Shown: positions 28,276 to 36,345 of the stretch, one piece after another
Position numbering within the stretch: position 1 is the stretch's first letter
Layout: each line of letters begins with the position of its first letter
NCBI RefSeq assembly: GCF_000744655.1
Contig: NZ_JQMJ01000004.1
Coordinates: 2,542,001 to 2,606,000 of the forward strand
Origin: Streptacidiphilus rugosus AM-16
GTDB taxonomy: Bacteria > Actinomycetota > Actinomycetes > Streptomycetales > Streptomycetaceae
DNA length: 64,000 nucleotides
Direction of reading: 5' to 3'
The notes under the pieces: generated by a model
Told to the model about the DNA's origin: nothing
Seen by the model: only the letters and a program-made list of their open reading frames with translations
Database searches by the model: none
Translations under genes and position numbers: made by a program

Positions 28276-30264
28276 TCAGCGCAGCGCCGGCGCGCCGCCC
28301 TGGGGGCCGAAGGAGGGGAGATAGCCGGCAGAGGGCGAGCCGACACCGGTGACGTCGTCGTAGCCGGGGACCGCCTGGAGGGAGGAGTCGCGGCCGAGGG
28401 TGCGCAGCGAGGTGACCGTGCCGCCGCTCGCGTCGACGCCGTTCACGTAGTCCAGCCGGACCACGGCCAGCTGGACCTTCGCGCCGAACGGGGTGTCCGT
28501 CACGTCGTGCAGCGCCTGCGTGCCGAAGCGCTCGTAGATGGCCGGGTTGGCGAAGCCCAGCGGCGCGCCCGCACGCTGCTGCGCCAGCGCCTGGAGGCCG
28601 GCGATGACCGGGGCCGCGAGGCTGGTGCCGCCGATGCGGTACTCGCCGTAGCGGGACGTGCCGTCGGGGAAGGCCTGGGTCTGGCCGACCAGGAAGCCGG
28701 TGCTCGAGTCCGCCACGGCGGCGATGTCGGGGACCACCCGGTGCCGCGCGCCCGCCACCAGCGCCAGCGCGGACGGAACGACCGGTTGCTGGTAGTCGGG
28801 CTCGGCCACGCGTCCACTCGTGCCGCCGCCCGCACCGGCGACGAAGCTGCCGGGCACCGCGTCCCAGGCCGTGCCCGAGGACGAGAGCAGCGCCTTGTCC
28901 GTTCCCCAGCCGGTCTCGAACTGGTAGTCGCCGTTCGCGCCGACGCCGAGCGAGGTGCCGCCGACCGCGGTGACCCAGGGCAGCGAGGCGGGCATGTCGG
29001 TCTGCTTGGCTCCGGTCGCGGCCTTCTCGTCGCCGCCGTCACCGCTGGAGAAGTAGAAGCCGATGCCCTCCAGTGCGCCGGTCATGAAGATCTTGTCGTA
29101 GACCGCGTCCATCGACGGGTCGCCGGCGTTCTCCGGCTCGCCCCAGGAGTCGCTGACGATGTCGGCGAGCCGACTGTCGGTGATCTTGTTCAGCGCGTCG
29201 ACCAGGTCGGCGTCCATGCAGGAGGCGGCGCCGACGTAGGTGACGGACGCGGCCGGGGCCATGGCGTGGACGGCTTCGACGTCGAGGGTCTGCTCGCCGT
29301 ACCAGCCGGAGGCGCCGCAGCCGTCGGGCGCGCTCGGGCCGAAGGGGGCGGTGTGGGTCCAGCTCGTGGCGTCCTGACGGGTGAGCTGGCCGGTCGTGTA
29401 GGCCGCGTCGCCGTGGGCGGCGGCGTACTGGGCGGTGTCGGAGACCAGCGTCGGCGAGTCGTAGGCGTCGACGACCGCGACCCGGACGCCCGCCCCGGTC
29501 AGGCCCGAGGCGGTCGCGCCGTAGGCCGCGCGCAGCTGCGTGCCGGTGTAGCCCTTGACCACGTAGGGCAGGGTCCGCCCGTACGCCTTGGGGAGGGTGT
29601 CGGCGAGCCGCTGACCGTAGTAGTCGGACATCGGCCCGGCGTTGACGAAGGCGGTGGTCGGTCCGGGGAGGTTGTCGCGGCGACCGTGGTGGGCCATGTG
29701 CGGGGAGGTGTCCAGGCCGGTGACCGCGAGGACCGCGTCGGCGACCGAGGCGGGAACGGTGGTCAGGCCGTCGGGCGCGGTGTAGACGTGGCCGTTCTTT
29801 CGGTAGGCGTGCAGGTGGGCGCCGAACGCCCGTGCCGCGCCCGCGGCGTCGCCCTGCACGGCGAGGTAGTGCGCGTTGCTCTCGGTGATCCGGAACCCCG
29901 CGCCCACCAGCCAGGCGCTGACCGTGTCGAGCTGCGCACGGCTCGGGGCGAAGCGGTCCTGCACCTGCTGCGGCGTCAGATAGTGCCGATAGGACACCGA
30001 CCGGGGGTCGGAGACGGCGTGCGCGGCGGCCGCGAGAGCACCGCGCTCGCGGCCCGCCAGGTAGACGCGGGCACTGACGGCCGCGCTGTCGGGCACACTG
30101 CCCTGGTCGGCCTGGGGTGCGGTCCAGACGGGCGCCGAGCCGGGCAGCGGGATCCGCTCAGGCCGTGCTTCGGCGGCGCCGGCCGCGGTGGGGAGTGCGG
30201 TCGCGGCCGTGACGCCTGCCGAGAGCAGGGCGGCCGCCAGGGCCAGGAGCCTGGAGCGACGCAT
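28276..30264 (-). CDS. Secreted sedolisin-type (S53) serine-carboxyl protease
   Basis: A 662-residue pre-pro-protease. The signal peptide is [20 protein letters not shown] with an Ala-rich cleavage region near residue 30. An activation propeptide (about 60-200) contains [16 protein letters not shown]. The S53 catalytic domain shows [12 protein letters not shown] (Glu and Asp of the triad), SDSWGEPE (oxyanion Asp region) and [12 protein letters not shown] with the nucleophile Ser. The C-terminal [10 protein letters not shown] supplies the calcium site. Kumamolisin-like enzymes act at acid pH outside the cell. It is monocistronic, oriented away from leuS. Confidence 0.93.
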   Translation of the reverse strand: MRRSRLLALAAALLSAGVTAATALPTAAGAAEARPERIPLPGSAPVWTAPQADQGSVPDSAAVSARVYLAGRERGALAAAAHAVSDPRSVSYRHYLTPQQVQDRFAPSRAQLDTVSAWLVGAGFRITESNAHYLAVQGDAAGAARAFGAHLHAYRKNGHVYTAPDGLTTVPASVADAVLAVTGLDTSPHMAHHGRRDNLPGPTTAFVNAGPMSDYYGQRLADTLPKAYGRTLPYVVKGYTGTQLRAAYGATASGLTGAGVRVAVVDAYDSPTLVSDTAQYAAAHGDAAYTTGQLTRQDATSWTHTAPFGPSAPDGCGASGWYGEQTLDVEAVHAMAPAASVTYVGAASCMDADLVDALNKITDSRLADIVSDSWGEPENAGDPSMDAVYDKIFMTGALEGIGFYFSSGDGGDEKAATGAKQTDMPASLPWVTAVGGTSLGVGANGDYQFETGWGTDKALLSSSGTAWDAVPGSFVAGAGGGTSGRVAEPDYQQPVVPSALALVAGARHRVVPDIAAVADSSTGFLVGQTQAFPDGTSRYGEYRIGGTSLAAPVIAGLQALAQQRAGAPLGFANPAIYERFGTQALHDVTDTPFGAKVQLAVVRLDYVNGVDASGGTVTSLRTLGRDSSLQAVPGYDDVTGVGSPSAGYLPSFGPQGGAPALR

Positions 30265-30567
30265 GGAAGGGACACCTCTCTTGTCGGTACGCGATCCACT
30301 GGAGGATGCGCCGACGGAGGGGCCCCGCAGCAGGCGTGCGGCTGATCGCGCCGGGGATGGCCTGATTATTCATCAGTTCGGGTTGATGTTGGCCTGATTC
30401 GAGCGCGTGTGCGCAAATGGTGCACACCACAGGGCGAAAGTGTGCAGATTTCGAACGAATCATCAGACAGTCGTTTCGCGGGGAGAGGTCTCGCTAGCAT
30501 CACGGGCACATCACGACACCACGACATCACGGACATCACGGTCCGCGAGTGATCGGAGGCCCCGGAG
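30265..30567. other. Divergent intergenic region with ATCACG repeats
   Basis: This 303-base gap between the protease and the haem-b protein contains no convincing gene. It is locally AT-richer than its flanks. GGCCTGATT occurs twice (near 30358 and 30392). Between about 30497 and 30542 ACATCACG-like units recur about four times, just upstream of the haem-b gene. Both divergent promoters should lie here, but I could not assign -35/-10 boxes with confidence. Confidence 0.5.
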
Positions 30568-31890
30568 ATGACGAACAGGCTGAGGAAGAAGCAGCAGCGG
30601 AGCGGGGGGTTGCCGTTCCCGGTGTTCCTGCTCGCGGTCTGCGCCGCCGTGACGGTGGGCGCGACCTCCGTCCGGGCGCTGACGGCCGGCGGGGGCGGCG
30701 CGGGGGCGGCGGTGGCCGGCACCGCCGAGCGGCTGATGGCCTTCCTGGACTACTTCGCCGGCGTCTTCACGCTGTTGTCGCTGACGGCGGCGGTGGTCTG
30801 CGGACTGGCGGCGACGGACCGGCTGGTCCTCACCCCGCGGCTGCGCGTCGCGGCGCAGTCGGTGCACCGCGCCACCTCGGTCGCCGCGGTCGGGTTCCTG
30901 GTGACGCACATCGCCGTCAAGGTCGCCGAGAACGACGCCTCCCCGCTCGCCGCGCTGCTGCCGTTCGGCGGAGGCGCGACCTTCGCGGTGGGCCTCGGCA
31001 CGCTGGCGGCCGACCTGCTCGTCCTGGCGGCGGCGACGGGCGCGGTTCGCGGGCGCTTCGCCGGCTCGCGTCGGCCCTGGCTCTGGCGGGTGCTGCACGC
31101 CTCCGCCTACGTGTGCTGGCCGCTGGCGCTCGCCCACGGGTTGACCGCGGGACGCGCCGCGGCGGTCTGGGTGCTCTGGAGCTACGGGGTCTGCGCGGCG
31201 ATGGTCGCCCTGGCCCTGCTGGTGCGCGCGCTCGGCGCGACCGACCGCCGCACCGGTCGTGGCCGGCGCAACATCCTGCACGCCCACGCGCCCGCCGCCC
31301 CGTCGCGGGCCGCCCTCAACGCGCTCCGCTCGCTCTCGGTCGAGCACGAGCCGGTCCCCTACGCGGCGCGGGCCGCCGAGGAGCCCGCCGAGCAGCCGGC
31401 GCCGCAGCCTCTGGAGCAGCCGGTGCAGCCGGTGGTGGCTCAGGCCGCGGCCGCGGAGCCCTTCACTTCCTCCTTCTCCGCCCCGTGGCCCGACGCGCGC
31501 GAGCATCCCGTCCTGGCCGAGACCCCGCCGCACGGCATCCCCATGCCGGCCTGGCCCTACGCCGGGGTGCCGGCCGACTGGACGGCGGCCGCGTCCCCCG
31601 GCGCCGACGCCTTCGGCCGGCCCTTGCCGACGATGGCCGCCGCCCCCTACCAGGACCAGTCCTCCGGCTGGCCCAGCGGCGAGTTCCCCGCCTACGCGAC
31701 GGCCCAGATGCCGGTGCAGGGGATGGGCCAGGGCATGGGCCAGATGATGGGCCCGGACATGGATCAGCTCCTGGGACAGCTCCCGGTCCAGGGAATGGGT
31801 CAGGGAATGGGTCAGGGCATGGCTCAGGGAATGGCTCAGGGCGTCGGTCCGGACGGGGTGCCGGACTGGCACGCGTGGGTGGGCCGGTGA
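30568..31890 (+). CDS. Ferric-reductase-like transmembrane haem-b protein with Met/Gln/Gly-rich tail
   Basis: A 440-residue membrane protein. About five helices fill residues 15-215. Two helices each carry a His pair: HRATSVAAVGFLVTH, then LHASAYVCWPLALAH. The 13-14-residue spacing is that of bis-haem ferric-reductase/cytochrome-b domains. The C-terminal half is cytoplasmic-looking, Pro/Ala-rich and disordered. It ends in repeated GMGQ/GMAQ units (about 390-430), an unusual methionine-rich tail that could bind metal. The GTGA overlap with the NuoF-ferredoxin gene implies that the two proteins form one electron-transfer unit. The electron acceptor is unknown. Confidence 0.8.
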   Translation: MTNRLRKKQQRSGGLPFPVFLLAVCAAVTVGATSVRALTAGGGGAGAAVAGTAERLMAFLDYFAGVFTLLSLTAAVVCGLAATDRLVLTPRLRVAAQSVHRATSVAAVGFLVTHIAVKVAENDASPLAALLPFGGGATFAVGLGTLAADLLVLAAATGAVRGRFAGSRRPWLWRVLHASAYVCWPLALAHGLTAGRAAAVWVLWSYGVCAAMVALALLVRALGATDRRTGRGRRNILHAHAPAAPSRAALNALRSLSVEHEPVPYAARAAEEPAEQPAPQPLEQPVQPVVAQAAAAEPFTSSFSAPWPDAREHPVLAETPPHGIPMPAWPYAGVPADWTAAASPGADAFGRPLPTMAAAPYQDQSSGWPSGEFPAYATAQMPVQGMGQGMGQMMGPDMDQLLGQLPVQGMGQGMGQGMAQGMAQGVGPDGVPDWHAWVGR

Positions 31891-33368
31891 CCGACGCGCT
31901 GACCGTGCCCGAGGTTCGCCGCCTCGGGCCCGCCCGGCTGACGGCCGGTATGGACCGCTGGGACCGCCTGGACCTCGCCGCGCACCGGCGGACCCACGGA
32001 CCGCTGCCGGGCCTCGACCGCGCCGAACTGCTCGCCCTCGCCGACCGCGTCGATCTGCGCGGGCGCGGCGGGGCGGGCTTCCCCTTCGCCCGCAAGGCCC
32101 GCGCCGCGCTCGCCGCGGCGGGGCGCAGCGGGCGCGCTCCGGTGCTCGTCGTGAACGGCACCGAGGGAGAGCCGCCGAGCGTCAAGGACGCGACACTGCT
32201 GGCCCGCGCACCGCATCTGGTGCTCGACGGGGTCGCCCTGGCCGCGGCCGCGTTCAACGCGGTGGAGGTCGTGATCGCGGTCGCGAGCGGCAGCGCGGCG
32301 GAGGTGTCGGTCCCGGCGGCGATCGACGAGCGGCTGCCCCCGCTGTCGATGCCCGCACCGACGCGCACGCTCTGCCTGCCCGAGCGCTTCGTCTCCGGCG
32401 AGTCCAGCGCGGTGATCCGCGCCGTCAACGGGGAGGCCGCGCTCCCGCTCACCCGGCCCGCCCGGGCCGCGGAGGGCGGTCCCGGCGGTGTCGCCGGCCG
32501 TCCCACCCTGCTGAGCAACGCCGAGACCTGGGCCCAACTCGCGCTCGCCGCACGGCTCGGCCCCGACGGCTACGCCGTCGTCGGCACGCCGGACGAGCCG
32601 GGCACGCTGCTGGTGACGATGAACCGCGCCCCCAGTCAGCCGCTCGTCGTGGAGGTCCCGGCCGGGGCCTCGCTCGGCGTCCTGCTCGACGCCTGCGGCG
32701 TCGACCCCGGCGCGGGCGTCCTGGTCGGCGGGTACCACGGCGCGTGGCTGGCGCCCGACACGGCCACCCGGACCCCTCTCTCCCGGGCGGGGCTCAGCGC
32801 TGCCGGAGGCGCGCTCGGGGCCGCGAGCATCGTCACCATGCCGAACCGGGCCTGCGCCCTCGCGGAGGTCACCGCCGTCGCGGCCTGGCTGGCCGCCGAG
32901 TCCGCCGGCCAGTGCGGCCCCTGCCGCCGTGGCCTGCCGGAGACGGCGGAGGCGCTGCGCGACCTGACCCGCGGCATCGGCTCCGCCGACGCGGTCCGCC
33001 GCGCGGCGGCGATCGGCCGCGGACGCGGCGCGTGCGCCCACCCGGACGGCGTGGCCCGCTTCGTGCTCACCGCGCTCACCGTCTTCGCCCAGGAGGTCGC
33101 CGCCCACGAGTCGACCGGGAGCTGCGGCCGTCCGCAGACGTCCGCGACGCTGCCGCTGCCGCACCCCGCGGGCGAGCGGCTCGCGGTCGACTGGGCCCGC
33201 TGCTCGGGTCACGGCCTCTGCGCCTCCCTCGCGCCGGACCTCATCGCCCTGGACGCGCACGGCTTCCCCGTCTTCCGCGACGAGGGGCCGCTGGCCCCCT
33301 GGCAGCGGCACCAGGCCGACCGCGCGGTCGCCCAGTGCCCGGCGCTGGCCCTGCGCCTCGGCGGGTAG
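31887..33368 (+). CDS. NuoF-like flavoprotein fused to a C-terminal ferredoxin
   Basis: A 493-residue protein started by the GTG in a GTGA overlap with the preceding gene. The NuoF-like core has the FMN/NADH loop GRGGAGFPFARK (about 53), NGTEGEPPSVKD, PTLLSNAETW, and an SLBB region. The cluster motif is ESAGQCGPCRRG; complex I has Cys where this has the first Ala, so one of four iron-sulfur ligands is missing. Residues about 435-493 form a small ferredoxin, RCSGHGLCASLAPDL ... AVAQCPALAL, with three cysteines as in [3Fe-4S] P450-type ferredoxins. It likely passes electrons from NAD(P)H through FMN and ferredoxin to the adjacent membrane haem protein. Confidence 0.82.
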   Translation: MTDALTVPEVRRLGPARLTAGMDRWDRLDLAAHRRTHGPLPGLDRAELLALADRVDLRGRGGAGFPFARKARAALAAAGRSGRAPVLVVNGTEGEPPSVKDATLLARAPHLVLDGVALAAAAFNAVEVVIAVASGSAAEVSVPAAIDERLPPLSMPAPTRTLCLPERFVSGESSAVIRAVNGEAALPLTRPARAAEGGPGGVAGRPTLLSNAETWAQLALAARLGPDGYAVVGTPDEPGTLLVTMNRAPSQPLVVEVPAGASLGVLLDACGVDPGAGVLVGGYHGAWLAPDTATRTPLSRAGLSAAGGALGAASIVTMPNRACALAEVTAVAAWLAAESAGQCGPCRRGLPETAEALRDLTRGIGSADAVRRAAAIGRGRGACAHPDGVARFVLTALTVFAQEVAAHESTGSCGRPQTSATLPLPHPAGERLAVDWARCSGHGLCASLAPDLIALDAHGFPVFRDEGPLAPWQRHQADRAVAQCPALALRLGG

Positions 33369-33654
33369 CGCCGGGCGCGGGATCGCGACGGTCACGGAGC
33401 GGGCGGCGCAGCTGCGGCGGTCGGCCACCCGGGACGGACGCACCGGCTCCGCCGCGGAAGAGCTGCTCGCCCCTGCCCGCCGGGTCGGACCGGGGCGTCC
33501 CGGTGAGGCCGCGGGAGCGGTGGTCCGGAGAGCACTGCCCCGGGGCCGTGGCGCGGCGGCGAGGCGGTCCGGTGGGCCCAGGCGTGCCGGGCGCGCGCGT
33601 GGAGACCGCGATCCCCACGGACCCACGGGAATTCGCGCACCCACCGAAAACCGC
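33369..33654. other. Intergenic region, no gene supported
   Basis: This very GC-rich stretch follows the NuoF-ferredoxin stop. Frames crossing it lack a ribosome-binding site or recognisable protein features. I see only short GC palindromes, and no convincing promoter. Confidence 0.5.
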
Positions 33655-33689
33655 AGAGGGCCGGAATCCGTTCAGGATTCCGGCCCTCT
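33655..33689 (-). terminator. Terminator of the first tRNA-Ala gene
   Basis: AGAGGGCCGGAATCC and its perfect complement flank a five-base GTTCA loop, 11 bases beyond the tRNA 3' end. Confidence 0.85.
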
Positions 33690-33699
33690 CGCCATTCTG

Positions 33700-33772
<73 letters not shown>

Positions 33773-33886
33773 GCACGCCTCGCGGCGATGTGCCTACTGT
33801 ACACGCTGGCGGAGGCCGCCCACCAATCAGTTCGGCCGCCGAGCACAGCCGCTCCCGGTGTCGGTCACGTCCGGCACGATGGGGCC

Positions 33887-34747
33887 ATGACGACCGACGC
33901 CACCGATCGCCGCAGCCAGCTCGCCGCCTTCCTCAGGGCGCGCCGGGCACGGGTCACTCCGGAGCAGGTCGGCATGGCCCCGGGGCTGCGCCGGCGGACG
34001 CCGGGCCTGCGGCGGGAGGAGGTCGCGCAGCTCGCCGGCGTGGGGGTGACCTGGTACACGTGGCTGGAGCAGGGCCGTCCGATCAACGCCAGCGAGCAGG
34101 TGCTGGCGTCGATCGCCAGGACGCTCGACCTCGATCTCGCCGAGCAGGCGCACCTGTTCCGTCTGGCCGGGCTCCGGCCCGCCGCGCCCGAGTCCTCCGA
34201 GTGCGCCACCCAGCCGCAGGTCCAGACGATCCTGGACGCGCTGGATCCGCTGCCGGCGGCGATCAGCACCGCCCGCTACGACATCCTGCGCTGGAACGCC
34301 GCCTACGAGTCGATCTTCCCCGGGGCGACGCTCTCGGACGCCTACCGGCGCAACTCCCTGTGGGCGGCCGCCGTCGTGCCCGACTGCTGCAGCGCCTTCG
34401 TCAACCGGGACGAGGAGCTGCCCCGGATGATCGCCGTGCTGCGCTCCAACTACGGCGACCACGTCGGCGATCCCGCCTGGGAGGGGTTCATCGCCGATCT
34501 CGTCGACGCCAGCGAGGACTTCGCCAGGATCTGGGCGCAGCAGGACGTCGCGCTGCAGTCCTCGCGGCTGAAGGTCTTCCGGCACGGCGCGGTGGGCGAG
34601 CTGCGGATGACCGCGACCAACCTGCAGGTGGTGGGTATGCCCACGGCCCGGATGGTCGTCTACACGCCCAACGACGAGGAGAGCCGGCTCCGCATCGAAC
34701 ACCTGCGGGCCCATCCCGGTCTGCCGGTGACCGACCACACGCATTGA
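33887..34747 (+). CDS. XRE-family regulator with MmyB-like ligand-binding domain
   Basis: A 286-residue protein. The N-terminal helix-turn-helix (about 5-80) has the MmyB-type signature TPGLRREEVAQLAGVGVTWYTWLEQGR and SEQVLASIARTLDLD. The C-terminal PAS-like domain (about 105-270) has RYDILRWNAAYESIFP and later FRHGAVGELRMTATNLQVV, as in MmyB proteins that bind a fatty-acid-like ligand. Such regulators usually control an adjacent dehydrogenase or esterase gene, but none is next to it. Here it lies alone, on the plus strand, between minus-strand tRNA-Ala genes. The ATG at 33887 marks the start of conserved sequence. Confidence 0.88.
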   Translation: MTTDATDRRSQLAAFLRARRARVTPEQVGMAPGLRRRTPGLRREEVAQLAGVGVTWYTWLEQGRPINASEQVLASIARTLDLDLAEQAHLFRLAGLRPAAPESSECATQPQVQTILDALDPLPAAISTARYDILRWNAAYESIFPGATLSDAYRRNSLWAAAVVPDCCSAFVNRDEELPRMIAVLRSNYGDHVGDPAWEGFIADLVDASEDFARIWAQQDVALQSSRLKVFRHGAVGELRMTATNLQVVGMPTARMVVYTPNDEESRLRIEHLRAHPGLPVTDHTH

Positions 34748-34784
34748 CGCCCCGCGGGGAGCAGGGCGAGGAACGGGAGGAAAG

Positions 34785-34822
34785 CGAGAACCGCCCCCGG
34801 CGCGGGCCGGGAGCGGTTCTCG
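34785..34822. terminator. Terminator between the XRE gene and tRNA-Ala copy 2
   Basis: Arms beginning CGAGAACCGC and ending GCGGTTCTCG pair almost perfectly around a short GC loop. It serves the tRNA on the minus strand and the convergent XRE gene. Confidence 0.75.
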
Positions 34823-34828
34823 ATGATG

Positions 34829-34901
<73 letters not shown>

Positions 34902-34939
34902 ATGTTGCTGCTCTTCTTTTGTTCTGCTCTTGTTCTGCG

Positions 34940-35012
<73 letters not shown>

Positions 35013-35117
35013 ATGTTCCGCGTCCGTCCCGCGCTGCGAGCACCTGCGAACAGGGAAGACTTTAGCGGTTGGGAGGCCGAACTGCGAAATCCGGCCCCTC
35101 CCCCTCGGACCAGGGGC

Positions 35118-35765
35118 TCACGTGTCGTCGCCGATCACCGGCTCCGGCAGCGTCCCCGCGTTGTGCTCCTCCAGGCGCCAGCCGCGGTAGCCCTCGCCCA
35201 GGACCGACCAGCAGCAGTTGGAGAGGCCGCCGAGCGCCTCCCAGCTGTGCGGCTCCAGGCCGATAAGGCGACCGATCGCCATCCTGATGGTGCCACCGTG
35301 GCTGACCACGACGAGGGTGCCCTCGTCGGGCAGCCGGTCGACGGCGTCCTGCACCACGGGGACCGCCCGGTCGGCGACCTCCGTGTGCAGTTCCCCGCCG
35401 CCCCGGCGGACCGGCTCGCCGAGCTTCCAGAGGCGGTACTCCTCGGCGTACTGCGCCCGGATCTCGTCGTTGGTCAGGCCCTGCCAGCTGCCGGCGTAGG
35501 TCTCCCGCAGCCCGGGGTCGTGCTTGACCTCCAGACCGGTGACCTCGGCGAGCTGCTGCGCGGTCGCGGACGCCCGCTGCAGGTCGGAGGCGACGATGGC
35601 GTCCGGGTTCAGGGCCGCCAGCAGGCGCGCCGCACGGCGCGCCTGGGCGAGGCCCGTCTCCGTCAGCGGGATGTCGGTGCTGCCCTGGAACCGTCCTTCG
35701 AGGTTCCAGGACGTCTGGCCGTGGCGCCAGAAGACGACGCGCCGCCCGCCGGCCCGGCCGCTCAG
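35118..35765 (-). CDS. Histidine phosphatase family protein, apparent CTG start
   Basis: A 215-residue phosphoglycerate-mutase-like phosphatase. The catalytic RHG is in RRVVFWRHGQTSWN (about residues 10-20), followed by FQGSTDIPLTETG. The later ASDLQRASAT and GLRETYAGSWQG blocks and VVVSHGGTIRMAIG supply the phosphate-binding arginine, Glu and second His. Between the in-frame stop at 35820-35822 and the RHG motif there is no ATG, GTG or TTG. The only plausible start is CTG at 35765, inside a CTGA overlap with the rsfS stop, with GAAGG seven bases upstream. The first downstream GTG would remove over half of the enzyme. Its substrate is unknown. Confidence 0.88.
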   Translation of the reverse strand: MSGRAGGRRVVFWRHGQTSWNLEGRFQGSTDIPLTETGLAQARRAARLLAALNPDAIVASDLQRASATAQQLAEVTGLEVKHDPGLRETYAGSWQGLTNDEIRAQYAEEYRLWKLGEPVRRGGGELHTEVADRAVPVVQDAVDRLPDEGTLVVVSHGGTIRMAIGRLIGLEPHSWEALGGLSNCCWSVLGEGYRGWRLEEHNAGTLPEPVIGDDT

Positions 35766-36241
35766 CGCCGCGCCTTCGTCGCGGCTTCGGCGGCGAGGAC
35801 CGCCTCCACGTGCGCGAACTCACTCGGCTGCTCGACCGGCGCCTCGTCGGACTCGGCGGCCCGCTGGCGGCTGGCCTTGGCGTCCTCCGGCAGCTCCAGC
35901 TCGGGGCAGTCCTTCCACAGCCGCTCCAGGCTGTAGTAGGCGCGCTCCTCGGAGTGCTGGACGTGGACGACGATGTCCAGGTAGTCGAGCAGGATCCAGC
36001 GGCCCTCGCGCTCGCCTTCCCGGCGAACGGGCTTGACCTGGTGCTCCTTGGCGAGCTTCTCCTCGATCTCGTCCGCGATGGCCTTGACCTGGCGGTCGTT
36101 GGGCGCCGAGGCGAGAACGAAGGCGTCGGTGATGGCGAGGACCTCACTGACGTCGAAGGCGATGATGTTGTGGGCCAGCTTGTCAGCGGCGGCCTGGGCG
36201 GCCGTGGAGACGAGTTCGAGGGCCCGGTCAGTTGCGGTCAC
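35762..36241 (-). CDS. rsfS: Ribosomal silencing factor RsfS
   Basis: A 159-residue protein of the RsfS/Iojap family, which binds ribosomal protein L14 and blocks subunit joining under nutrient limitation. Conserved blocks are AFDVSEVLAITDAFVLASA, NDRQVKAIADEIEEKL and RWILLDYLDIVVHVQ, then ERAYYSLERLWKDCPEL. An acidic and charged C-terminal tail of about 45 residues is typical of actinobacteria. The GTG at 36241 has GGAAAG upstream. It is followed directly by the histidine phosphatase and preceded by the LCP-like gene and nadD, the usual arrangement. Confidence 0.95.
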   Translation of the reverse strand: MTATDRALELVSTAAQAAADKLAHNIIAFDVSEVLAITDAFVLASAPNDRQVKAIADEIEEKLAKEHQVKPVRREGEREGRWILLDYLDIVVHVQHSEERAYYSLERLWKDCPELELPEDAKASRQRAAESDEAPVEQPSEFAHVEAVLAAEAATKARR

Positions 36242-36290
36242 AGCATGCTTTCCGTCAAGGGGTAGATGCCTCCAGGATCTCATGAATCGC

Positions 36291-36327
36291 CGACGGCCCG
36301 CGAAGCCGTTTGCTCCGCGGGCCGTCG
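36291..36327 (-). terminator. Hairpin between the LCP-like gene and rsfS
   Basis: CGACGGCCCGCG and its perfect complement CGCGGGCCGTCG flank a 13-base loop. With no T run it may attenuate rather than fully end transcription into rsfS. Confidence 0.65.
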
Positions 36328-36345
36328 TGAACGCGTCCCTGCTGG

